The translations under genes were made by a program, and so were the position numbers. The notes beneath the pieces are model-generated. The model searched no databases, had not been told where the DNA came from, and worked only from the letters and a program-made list of their open reading frames with translations. Below, piece by piece: positions 1-6,571 of a stretch of 8,348 nt of DNA. Position 1 is the first letter of the stretch, and every line of letters starts with the position of its first letter. The DNA is from Lysobacterales bacterium (GTDB lineage: Bacteria; Pseudomonadota; Gammaproteobacteria; Xanthomonadales; Rhodanobacteraceae): the NCBI GenBank assembly GCA_013298265.1, contig JAAFHE010000131.1:1-8348 (forward strand). Direction: 5' to 3'.

Positions 1-2283
1 AGTCAGCAAGCGATGCAGCATTGACTCTGCCTCACCGAGTCGGCCCTGCGCGGCCAGCAGATTCGCCAGGTTGTTGGATGTGACCAGTACGTCTTCACTC
101 TCTTCACCATACAATCGTGACTGACGCTGCAACACTTCTCGATAGAGAGCCTCCGCTTCAGCAAAGGAACCCTTTAGCTGCAAAAGCATGGCGTGTGAGT
201 TGGCGGTTTGTAGCGTCAGTCGATTGTCGTCGCCAAGCTTTTTTTTGCGAATCTGCATCGCAGCAGCAGATGGCTCAATCGCTTCTTCAAGCTCATTTAG
301 ATGCGTCAGCAAAACAGCCAGGCTGTTCATCGCGTTTGCGGTATCAAGATGCTGATCGCCCAGGTTGCGACGGCGCAGCGCCAATGACTGGCGGTAATAG
401 GGCAACGCCTCGCGGTAGCGGCCCTGCCTGGCAATAACATATCCCAGGTTGTTGGTTGCGTACGTGGTTTCTGCGTGTTCTTTGCCGTAGGTCGCGATTG
501 TCATGTCGAGATTGCTGCGCAACATGATTTCCGCTTGTTCAAACTCGTCCATCGAGATAAGAACCCAGGCTAGATCGCCGCGACTGCTAACCGTTTCAGG
601 ATGCGATTCCCCAAGGTGGCGTTCTCGCAACGCCAATGCCCGCTGCAGTAGCGGGAATGCGCGCTCGGACTTGCTCAGCGCTGCATAGGCACGTCCCACA
701 GCGTTGCGCAGCGCTGCGTCAACCTTGGGCTGCGTAGCGAACTGTTCAGTGATCGCGCGTTCTGCGGGTTCGAGTATCGCCCGATCGATGACACTGCGTA
801 CAGCATCCACGCCGTTCACCTGATTCCAAACCAACTTGAACGTTGCAAGCTGTTCGGTGCGTTCCGAATCCGACAAGGTTGCCGCCATGAGTCTTTGGTC
901 CACCTGCCTGAGGACCTCATCGCTGAGTGCGCGAGCGGAGTTTTTCTGGTCGACCTCGACAAGTAGCTTGGTTTGAAAACTGGCGACATCCTCCAGCTCG
1001 CGTGCGCGTTGCTCTATCGCACGCGCCTGCCAAGTAACGCCGATCGCGGCGACAAGTATGGTCATCATCAGTGCGCCAAGTGCGCCGGTCGCCAGTCGAT
1101 TGCGCTGAGCAAAACGACTTGCTGCGTACCATAACTGATCGCGGCGAATGCTGATCGGCCGGCGCTCAAGGTGATTGCGAAGGTCAGAAGCAAACGACTC
1201 AACGGTCGCGTAGCGATCGTCTGGGTGCTTATTTAGTGCATGGAGTACGATTCGATCGAGATCGCCACGCAGGGCGCGTTGTCGTGTACTTGCTCTGGAG
1301 CGATTTATCCGCGTGCTGTCGGCAGACCTGCGTCGACTAGGCGCCTCAGGACGCTGCTCCAGTATGCGCGTTCGTGCCTCGCTAAACGGCAATCCTGCAA
1401 GTTCCAGATACGGTTGATCGCACAGCAACTCGTATAGCAGCGTTCCGAGCGCATAAATGTCGCACGACGTACCTGCACTCTCGCCGCGCAGTTGTTCAGG
1501 AGCCGCGTTGGCAAGAGAAAAAGCGCGTAGCTCCAGCGCCGTTTCGGCAAACACGGCGTTTGTCCCTTCTACCGGGGTTAAAACCTTAGCTATGCCAAAG
1601 TCGAGCAACTTTGGTTCCTGCGTGGCGGTAAGTAAAACGTTGCCTGCCTTGATGTCTCGGTGAACGATCAGCTTTGCGTGGAGATAGGCCACCGCGTCCA
1701 TCACCTTGAGCAGAATGGACAGGCGCGCTTCAATCGGTAGGTTGTTTCGGATTGCCGCAGCGACAATTGTGTCGCCTTCGACATACTCCATGACCACATA
1801 GGGCGAACCATTTTCGGTACAGCCAACGTCCAAGAATCGCGCAATATTCGCATGTGACAATCGCGCTAAAATCTTTTGTTCGCGCTGGAATCGCAATAGG
1901 AAGTGGTCATCAACGGTGGCGAATCTGAGACACTTGATTGCTACTGTCTGATCGACGTCTCCGTTTATCCGATGGGCACGGTAAACACGGCCCATACCTC
2001 CCGCGCCAATGCACAGCTCCACTTCGTAAGGTCCTAGTCGTGTGCCTGAAGACAATTCAGGGTCGAAGGCAAGTGCAACTGGCAATTCCGTCAAGTTGGG
2101 GCGCTGGGTCTCGAAACTCGCATCAGCATGCAGCATACGTCCGACGCGTTCGGCGATCTGAGGTGATTGCCGCGCGAGTTCAGCCAGATAGGTTTGGCGA
2201 CGCTCCGGTATCAGCTCCAGCGCCCGTTCAAACGCGGACGTGATGAGATGCCAGGAGGGCTGATCGAGTACTTCGTTGTTCAT
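1..2283 (-). CDS. Transmembrane Ser/Thr protein kinase with C-terminal TPR repeats (3' end outside window)
   Basis: Membrane-anchored Hanks-type kinase that should phosphorylate Ser/Thr on partner proteins. It is open for 761 codons to the window edge with no stop. The kinase domain spans about residues 84-375: glycine loop GAGGMGRVY (93-101), VAIK with Lys117, catalytic HRDIKAGN (208-215), DFG (228-230), APE (261-263), subdomain IX CDIYALG, and a late Arg357. All catalytic residues are present, so it should be active. One hydrophobic segment (about 398-416) is followed by a charged, probably helical linker and about six 42-residue TPRs of kinesin-light-chain type from about residue 523, predicted periplasmic. 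A 12-base repeat (66-77 and 444-455) encodes the repeated NNL of two TPRs. The ATG at 2283 has GAGA (2292-2295) 8 bases upstream and lies 30 bases after the sigma gene, so the two are probably co-transcribed. The TPRs likely sense or bind a protein; the ligand is unknown. Confidence 0.93.
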   Translation of the reverse strand, partial: MNNEVLDQPSWHLITSAFERALELIPERRQTYLAELARQSPQIAERVGRMLHADASFETQRPNLTELPVALAFDPELSSGTRLGPYEVELCIGAGGMGRVYRAHRINGDVDQTVAIKCLRFATVDDHFLLRFQREQKILARLSHANIARFLDVGCTENGSPYVVMEYVEGDTIVAAAIRNNLPIEARLSILLKVMDAVAYLHAKLIVHRDIKAGNVLLTATQEPKLLDFGIAKVLTPVEGTNAVFAETALELRAFSLANAAPEQLRGESAGTSCDIYALGTLLYELLCDQPYLELAGLPFSEARTRILEQRPEAPSRRRSADSTRINRSRASTRQRALRGDLDRIVLHALNKHPDDRYATVESFASDLRNHLERRPISIRRDQLWYAASRFAQRNRLATGALGALMMTILVAAIGVTWQARAIEQRARELEDVASFQTKLLVEVDQKNSARALSDEVLRQVDQRLMAATLSDSERTEQLATFKLVWNQVNGVDAVRSVIDRAILEPAERAITEQFATQPKVDAALRNAVGRAYAALSKSERAFPLLQRALALRERHLGESHPETVSSRGDLAWVLISMDEFEQAEIMLRSNLDMTIATYGKEHAETTYATNNLGYVIARQGRYREALPYYRQSLALRRRNLGDQHLDTANAMNSLAVLLTHLNELEEAIEPSAAAMQIRKKKLGDDNRLTLQTANSHAMLLQLKGSFAEAEALYREVLQRQSRLYGEESEDVLVTSNNLANLLAAQGRLGEAESMLHRLLT

Positions 2284-2313
2284 GGCGCTATTCTCATGAG
2301 CAGACACGAGAAC

Positions 2314-2889
2314 CTATTCGTCTTGTAGTCGAGTGTGCAACCATGCCCGCGTCGCACGCCACTGACGCACAACAGTCGGCACCGATACGCCGGTAGCTGC
2401 TGCGGCCTCTGCAACTGAGAGCCCGCCAAAGTAACGAAGCTCGACGATGCGTGCACTGCGCGGATCGATGGCTTCCAGTTCGCGTAGCGCCTGATCGACG
2501 CGCAGAATATCCGTCGACGATTCAGCGCTGGGAAGTTCAGACTCGTTCAAGCGACTTATAGATACGGTGATCTCCGCGCCACCACGCTTTTCGGCGGCGC
2601 GTTCGCGCAAATAGTCGATTACCACATGGCGGACGATTCTGGCCGCGGCGGCAAAAAAGTGTGCTCGGCCTTGCCAGTCGATGTCTCGCTGCCCGACCAA
2701 ACGAAAATAGGCTTCGTGTGCGAGTTCGGTGGGTTGTAGCGTCATGCTTCGTGCATCGCGGAGCTGCTGATTGGCCAGCGCCCGAAGGTAGGGATAGACA
2801 TTCGACACTAAAGCACTTTCTGCTTCGCGATCCCCGCCCTGCCAGCGGAGTAGCAGGTTTGTTATCTCCAGAGCTGTTTTGTCGGGCAT
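2314..2889 (-). CDS. ECF sigma factor, TIGR02999-like, kinase-associated
   Basis: A 191-residue alternative sigma factor that would direct RNA polymerase to a special promoter set. Region 2 covers about residues 8-100, with TELAHEAYFRLV as the region 2.2 helix and a following HFFAAAARIVRHVVIDYLRE stretch. Region 4 (about 130-188) holds the helix-turn-helix FGGLSVAEAAAATGVSVPTV and a basic VRQWRATRAWL end. Canonical ECF proteins have a DAED-like acidic motif at the start of region 2.2; here it reads QPTE (52-55), with Thr54 at the Glu position. The frame is open upstream to 3174, inside the IS remnant, but conserved sequence begins at the ATG at 2889, which has GAGAGG (2898-2903) 8 bases upstream. 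No anti-sigma gene is visible. The next gene is a kinase, which suggests control by phosphorylation, as in ECF43-type proteins. Family assignment is strong; the regulation is inferred. Confidence 0.92.
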   Translation of the reverse strand: MPDKTALEITNLLLRWQGGDREAESALVSNVYPYLRALANQQLRDARSMTLQPTELAHEAYFRLVGQRDIDWQGRAHFFAAAARIVRHVVIDYLRERAAEKRGGAEITVSISRLNESELPSAESSTDILRVDQALRELEAIDPRSARIVELRYFGGLSVAEAAAATGVSVPTVVRQWRATRAWLHTRLQDE

Positions 2890-2897
2890 GCGCGCAG

Positions 2898-2903
2898 CCT
2901 CTC
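2898..2903 (-). promoter_or_regulatory. Ribosome binding site that fixes the sigma factor start
   Basis: Read on the minus strand this is GAGAGG, 8 bases before the ATG at 2889. It favours that start over in-frame upstream starts reaching back to 3174, which would add about 95 residues encoded partly by the IS remnant. Confidence 0.7.
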
Positions 2904-2915
2904 GTGGGTCTGCTG

Positions 2916-2921
2916 AGTATA
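2916..2921 (-). promoter_or_regulatory. Candidate -10 box for the sigma-kinase operon
   Basis: The minus strand reads TATACT, five of six matches to TATAAT, placing transcription start near 2909 and giving a leader of about 20 bases. I see no good -35 hexamer at 16-18 bases upstream, so this may be a weak or activator-dependent promoter, or chance. An ECF-type promoter used by the sigma factor itself cannot be excluded. Confidence 0.3.
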
Positions 2922-2978
2922 TGCGAGCCCCGAGTAGGCGCTTCACAGATGGACGCGCGAATCGTTGCGCTATATCCG

Positions 2979-2982
2979 CTAA
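2979..2982. other. CTAA target-site copy at the IS end
   Basis: CTAA directly abuts the outer end of the IS remnant and matches the YTAR target preference known for IS5-group elements. The matching copy on the other side cannot be seen because that end of the element is missing. Confidence 0.5.
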
Positions 2983-2997
2983 GGAGCCTCTGAATAG

Positions 2998-3053
2998 CCT
3001 CGCAAACTGCACGCCGTTTGGAATGACTTTGTTGCGGGTTGAAGTTTGCGAGG
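2998..3053. repeat. 11-bp perfect inverted repeat inside the IS end
   Basis: CCTCGCAAACT at 2998-3008 is the exact reverse complement of AGTTTGCGAGG at 3043-3053, with a 34-base gap. On the plus strand the second arm is followed by GGC and a run of five T (3056-3060), resembling a terminator with an unusually long loop. It lies between the terminal repeat and the transposase stop. It could stop transcription entering the IS from the sigma side, or be a subterminal protein-binding site. Confidence 0.6.
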
Positions 3054-3097
3054 GCTTTTTCTGGCGATTTTCGCGCAGTCGAGCGCGTTTTCCCCTC

Positions 3098-3775
3098 TTA
3101 CGCTGCCTGCGGACGCAGTTGTACTGTCGTCGCCAACAAGCGCTTTCGCGCGAGGGAAAGATTCGCCAGCGCAAGTAGCGTGACGACCTGTGCCGTGTTC
3201 TTTACCAAGCCCTTGAAGCGCACTTTCACCTAACCGAACACGCACTTCATGACGCGGAACGTATGCTCCACTCGCGCCCGGATTTGTGCTTTGCGCTTCT
3301 CCGCACGCATAGCGCGCACACGCTCTCGGGCGCGGTGGATCTTCTCTACTTCGGATCGACGCCGTGCGATCTTCCACTCGATGCATTCGGCGCACGTGAC
3401 GTAATGCTGTGCTCCAACATACCCCGCGTCGCCATGCACGACCTCTTCCTTACCATGCAACAACGCGTCAATTTGCGAGACGTCTGATTCGTTCGCCGCT
3501 GTCGTCACGACTGTATGCACCAGGCCCGAGTCGACGTCAGCACCAATATGCGCCTTCATGCCGAAGTACCACTCGTTGCCTTTCTTTGTCTGATGCACCG
3601 GGTCCCGCTCACCGCTGGCGTTCTTCGTCGATGTCGGCGCATCAATGATGGTCGCGTCCACCATCGTGCCGCGCTTGACCATCAGGCCCTTGCGGGCAAG
3701 ATAACCGTTCACACACGCCAGGATGTCCTCAGCCAGGTCGTGCTCTTTGATCAAGTGACGAAAATTCAGGGTTTT
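3098..3775 (-). pseudogene. IS5-family DDE transposase, 5'-truncated with an internal TAG
   Basis: The frame reads from about TLNFRHL (3775) through VDATIIDAP, TKKGNEWYFGMKAHIGAD, HGDAGYVG and RVEHTFRVMKCVFG, typical of IS5 transposases. All three DDE residues are present: Asp at 3656-3658, Asp at 3428-3430, Glu at 3266-3268. A TAG at 3230-3232 interrupts the frame. Beyond it the same frame continues for 43 residues (VKVRFKGLVKNTAQVVTLLA and on) to TAA at 3098-3100. In relatives the FG and VKVR blocks are joined by one residue, usually Tyr or another aromatic, so TAG looks like a point nonsense mutation of TAT or TAC. The N-terminal part, roughly the first 90-100 residues, is missing. The ATG at 3844 that opens this frame lies outside similarity, on the opposite strand to the yegD-like start. 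I regard the gene as dead. Confidence 0.88.
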
Positions 3776-3834
3776 CGCGCGACCCGCGACATCTGCCCCC
3801 GCGCTCACTACACTCCCGCGCCCCGCGAGACACC

Positions 3835-3838
3835 GGAG
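3835..3838 (+). promoter_or_regulatory. Ribosome binding site of the YegD-like gene
   Basis: GGAG lies 5 bases before the ATG at 3844 and supports that start. Only about 68 bases separate the start from the IS remnant. I see no convincing -35/-10 pair there, so the promoter is either unrecognised or lies within IS sequence. Confidence 0.6.
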
Positions 3839-3843
3839 CCGCA

Positions 3844-5289
3844 ATGCAGATCGGTATCGATTTTGGAACCAGCTATTCGGCCGCGGCCGCCTATGTCGGG
3901 GACCGGCTCGAGGGTATTCGTTTCGGTGAGCAGGATCAGTTCCGCACGGCGGTGTTTTTTCCGGCGGCGGTGCCGGATCCGGCGGATTTCTATCTCGATG
4001 CCGAGCGCGAGCGGGAGGTGGAGGACTATGTCCGCTCGGCCCGTGCAGCCCAGCGCAGCGTGTCGGCCGCCCGGCAGCAGCGCCGCGAGGAAGCCGACGG
4101 CCTGAGCGGCCGGGACAGCGGCGACGCGCCGGGGTACGAACCGGCCGCGCGCAGTGATGCGGACCTGCGTGCGGCGGGCATACGCCATGTGCGGCGCAAC
4201 TGGATGGAACGCCTGGTGCGCGAATCGCAAGGGGCGGTGGTCAAGGTCAACGATGCGCTGTTCGGCGACGAGGCGATCGACGCGTATATCAACGATGGAC
4301 TGGGTCATCTGGTCGAGTCGCCCAAGTCCATGCTCGGCTACAAGCTGTTGCCGAATGCGCGCCGCGTCATCCTGCATATCGCCAGCCATGTGCTGGAGCA
4401 CATTCGCCTGAGCGCTACACGCCAGCTCGGCGTGCCCGTGCGTACGGCGATCCTCGGCCGTCCGGTGGAGTTCAAGAGCGCGATGGGTGCCCAGGGCACG
4501 GCACAGGCGCTGGAGATGCTGACCGAGGCGGCGCAGTCGGCCGGCTTCGAGCAGATCGCGTTCCTTGAGGAACCGGCCGCCGCCGCGATGCACTACCACA
4601 CCCAGCTAAGCGTGCCCGAGCGCAGCCTGATCGTCGATGTCGGCGGCGGCACCACCGACGTGGCCTTCGCCGAAGTCGGCGGCGATGCGGCCGCGGCGCG
4701 GATACTGGGCAGTTGGGGCCTGCCGCGCGGCGGTACCGACATCGACATCGAGCTGAGCCTCGCCGCTTTCATGCCGCTGTTCGGACGCGGCCATCACCTG
4801 ATCCCGGTGCATAACTTCCGCGAGGCGGCCAGCGTGCACAGCCCGCCGCAGCAGAAGGAGTTCCGCGGGCATAACTACCGCGACGCGCCGCAGCCCTTCG
4901 GTGCGCGGCTGCAGGCCTTGCAGCGCACGGGGGCGACCTCGCTGCTGAACCGCGAGGCTGAACGCATGAAGATTGCGCTGGGCCATGTGGCTTCGGATCG
5001 TGTCGATCTCGATTTCATCGAAGACGGACTCGTCGCGGATCTCGATCGGCGTCACCGCGATCAGGCCTATACGGATTTCCTCGATCGCCTGGCCGCGCTG
5101 CTGCGGCGCGTGCGTACCGATATCGATGCGGTGCCGGATTCCATTTTCCTCACCGGTGGATCGTCGCGGGCGCCGTTGATTCGCGAGGCTGTGGCACGGG
5201 AGTTCCCCGGCATCCGGATGGTGATCGGCGATGCGTCACTGGGCGTGGTTTCGGGGCTCGCGGTGGCGGCGCGGCATTGGCAGTTGTAG
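3844..5289 (+). CDS. yegD: YegD-like Hsp70-family protein (ATPase domain only)
   Basis: A 481-residue actin-fold ATPase of the Hsp70/YegD group, cytoplasmic, presumed chaperone-like; its client is unknown. Phosphate-1 loop GIDFGTSYSA (4-13), SPKSMLGYK (159-167), GRPVEF (205-210), EEPAAAA (242-248), phosphate-2 loop VDVGGGTTD (264-272), RGGTDIDIELS (295-305), AERMKIAL (372-379) and adenosine motif FLTGGSSRAPLI (435-446) appear in Hsp70 order and resemble E. coli YegD closely, so nucleotide binding should be intact. The protein ends soon after the adenosine motif, so there is no Hsp70 substrate-binding domain or lid. A charged Arg/Glu/Ala-rich stretch (about 54-120) has no clear counterpart in E. 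coli YegD as I recall it. There is no signal peptide. It is a stand-alone gene between the IS remnant and a convergent lipoprotein gene. The symbol is by similarity. Confidence 0.93.
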   Translation: MQIGIDFGTSYSAAAAYVGDRLEGIRFGEQDQFRTAVFFPAAVPDPADFYLDAEREREVEDYVRSARAAQRSVSAARQQRREEADGLSGRDSGDAPGYEPAARSDADLRAAGIRHVRRNWMERLVRESQGAVVKVNDALFGDEAIDAYINDGLGHLVESPKSMLGYKLLPNARRVILHIASHVLEHIRLSATRQLGVPVRTAILGRPVEFKSAMGAQGTAQALEMLTEAAQSAGFEQIAFLEEPAAAAMHYHTQLSVPERSLIVDVGGGTTDVAFAEVGGDAAAARILGSWGLPRGGTDIDIELSLAAFMPLFGRGHHLIPVHNFREAASVHSPPQQKEFRGHNYRDAPQPFGARLQALQRTGATSLLNREAERMKIALGHVASDRVDLDFIEDGLVADLDRRHRDQAYTDFLDRLAALLRRVRTDIDAVPDSIFLTGGSSRAPLIREAVAREFPGIRMVIGDASLGVVSGLAVAARHWQL

Positions 5290-5386
5290 CTTTCGTATCT
5301 GTCGTTTTCACGGACGCTTGATTCAGCCGGAAAGCAACCGCCGTGGTTCCGAGCGAGAGCCCTGCCCCACACGACCCTGAGAAAGA

Positions 5387-6244
5387 CTACGGTGACGCAG
5401 GCGGTGTCGACCGCACAAACGCCAGCACGTCAGCCAGGGTCGGCGCGAGCCCGGTAAAGCGCAGTGCGGCGAGCACGCGGAAGTGGCCGGCGTGCGGATA
5501 GCGCCGGAAAGTGACGGGCACCTTGGCCTGTTCCAGCGCCGTGGCGAGCGACACGGCGTTGCGCGGCTGCACGATGCGATCGCGGTCGCCCTGCACGACG
5601 AGGAACGGCGGTTCATCGCCGTCGACGAAGCGCACGGGTTGCGAGGCTGGCCATTCGTCCGGGCTGCCGAAGACCTCGACCAGGGCGGGATCGGTCAGCG
5701 GCAGGAAGTCGTAGGGGCCGGCCAGGCCGATGGCACCGGCGAAATCGGCCGGCTTCAGGCCCTGGCTCGCGAGGTACTGCGCGTCGGTGGCCAGCAGCGC
5801 GGCGATGTGGGCACCCGCCGAATGGCCTGTGAGGAAAATGCGCCGGGGGTCGCCGCCGAAATCGGCGGCGTGGTCGATGGTCCAGCGTGCGGCCGCGGCG
5901 GCGTCGAATTCGAATACCGGAAACGGGCCTGCCGGGTACTTGCGGTAGTCGGCGATGACGGTCAGCACGCCGTTGGCCGCAAGCGCGCGCCCGACGAAGG
6001 CGTAGTCGCCACGCTCGCCGTTGCGCCAGCTGCCGCCGTAGAAAAACAGCGCCACCGGCAGCGGACCGGCGTTGTCGCCTGGTCGATAGACGTCGAGTTT
6101 CAGATCGTGTTCGGTCGAATAGGTGTGGGCGCTGGCTTCGATGCCGTCCTGCCCGCTGTTGACCGTGCGGAAGAACGCGGCCTGGCAGGCGCAGAGCAAC
6201 GGCAGCGCCAGCACGACCGTGCAGGCTCTAAACAGTGTTCGCAT
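5387..6244 (-). CDS. Lipoprotein alpha/beta-hydrolase (esterase/lipase-like)
   Basis: A 285-residue lipid-anchored serine hydrolase of the carboxylesterase/BD-FAE-like group; its substrate is probably a carboxyl ester, not identifiable here. The signal sequence MRTLFRACTVVLALPLLCAC ends in a lipobox (L17-C-A-C20), so Cys20 should be lipidated after cleavage. The hydrolase fold shows the oxyanion-type FFYGGSW (67-73), nucleophile elbow GHSAG with Ser142 (140-144), acid Asp222 in QGDRDRIVQP, and His254 in YPHAGHF: a complete triad at usual spacing. The frame is open far upstream, but only the ATG at 6244 puts a signal peptide at the N-terminus, and it has GGAG (6252-6255) 7 bases upstream. It converges with the YegD-like gene (97-base gap) and diverges from the FG-GAP gene. 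It acts in the periplasm or at a membrane surface. Confidence 0.9.
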   Translation of the reverse strand: MRTLFRACTVVLALPLLCACQAAFFRTVNSGQDGIEASAHTYSTEHDLKLDVYRPGDNAGPLPVALFFYGGSWRNGERGDYAFVGRALAANGVLTVIADYRKYPAGPFPVFEFDAAAAARWTIDHAADFGGDPRRIFLTGHSAGAHIAALLATDAQYLASQGLKPADFAGAIGLAGPYDFLPLTDPALVEVFGSPDEWPASQPVRFVDGDEPPFLVVQGDRDRIVQPRNAVSLATALEQAKVPVTFRRYPHAGHFRVLAALRFTGLAPTLADVLAFVRSTPPASP

Positions 6245-6319
6245 ACGCGCACTCCGGGCCAGGCGGAAATCAGATGCGGCCAGGGTAGGGCCGGGTATTT
6301 GCAGCGCGCGTGACGATAC

Positions 6320-6335
6320 GGGCGATGCCTCGCCC
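6320..6335. repeat. Six-pair hairpin upstream of the hydrolase
   Basis: GGGCGA and TCGCCC form a perfect stem around the four-base loop TGCC. It lies 76 bases upstream of the hydrolase start, with no T run, so it is not a typical terminator. It could be an operator half-site pair or an mRNA leader structure; chance is possible in GC-rich DNA. Confidence 0.35.
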
Positions 6336-6359
6336 CCAGGGACAGGGCATATCGCACCC

Positions 6360-6388
6360 ATTACGCCGGCAGAAGCACGGTTACGCAA
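6360..6388 (-). promoter_or_regulatory. Weak candidate promoter for the lipoprotein hydrolase
   Basis: The minus strand reads TTGCGT (6383-6388), 17 bases, then CGTAAT (6360-6365). The -10 matches four of six consensus bases and the -35 only three of six. If real, the leader would be about 110 bases and contain the 6320-6335 hairpin. Confidence 0.2.
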
Positions 6389-6542
6389 TGAATGCTCGCA
6401 ATAGCCAGAACCTCGGATTCCCCGCAAAGCGTACCGCATGGCCGATGCCGCGCTCGGGTTCCATGGCCGGCCTGCGCTAGCCCGCATCTGTCGCCTATTG
6501 CGGCAATGCGGGCGCGCGTGAGGGATAACCCTCAGCACCGGC

Positions 6543-6571
6543 TTGACGCTCTCTCGGCTCTCGTCACTAAT
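6543..6571 (+). promoter_or_regulatory. Candidate sigma-70 promoter, possibly leaderless
   Basis: TTGACG (6543-6548; five of six consensus) is followed by exactly 17 bases and ACTAAT (6566-6571; four of six). Seven bases downstream of the -10 box is position 6578, the A of the chosen ATG. No Shine-Dalgarno sequence precedes that ATG, so the pair of observations fits a leaderless mRNA. Confidence 0.4.

Larger units (their letters stand above)
2983..3775 (-). mobile_element. IS5-family insertion sequence remnant, one end lost
   Basis: The element keeps the transposase 3'-proximal end. This begins GGAGCCTCTGAATAGCC at 2983, immediately after CTAA, and I read it as the terminal inverted repeat. 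About 115 bases of non-coding end region (2983-3097) precede the transposase stop. The transposase reading frame then continues to about 3775, where recognisable similarity stops. No second copy of the terminal repeat is found between there and the plus-strand gene at 3844. Complete elements of this group are usually about 1.2 kb, so roughly a third is gone. The remnant should be immobile without a full sister copy. The outer boundary at 2983 is fairly firm; the inner boundary is approximate. Confidence 0.8.

Noticed and set aside
1..720. Tandem repeats resembling a DNA repeat array or CRISPR
   Set aside because: The similarity (for example CCAGGTTGTTGG at 66-77 and 444-455) comes from protein-level TPR repeats within the kinase gene; no regular spacer pattern exists.
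2890..3174. N-terminal extension of the sigma factor to the ATG at 3174
   Set aside because: It runs into IS sequence, is Arg-rich without family similarity, and a good ribosome site precedes the ATG at 2889.
3808..4599. Long minus-strand open frame (263 codons) opposite the YegD-like gene
   Set aside because: It lies fully antisense to a gene with clear Hsp70 motifs, has Arg/His-rich composition typical of a shadow frame in GC-rich DNA, and shows no domain.
5290..5386. Possible terminator between the convergent YegD-like and hydrolase genes (CGGAA...TTCCG near 5330-5352)
   Set aside because: Pairing is short and interrupted and no T run follows, so I do not call a terminator.
5483..6313. 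276-codon plus-strand open frame opposite the lipoprotein hydrolase
   Set aside because: The opposite strand has a signal peptide, lipobox and full catalytic triad; this frame has none of these and no ribosome site of note.
6388..6480. 30-codon plus-strand small ORF in the divergent intergenic region
   Set aside because: No ribosome binding site, no signal or membrane segment, and no recognisable sequence.
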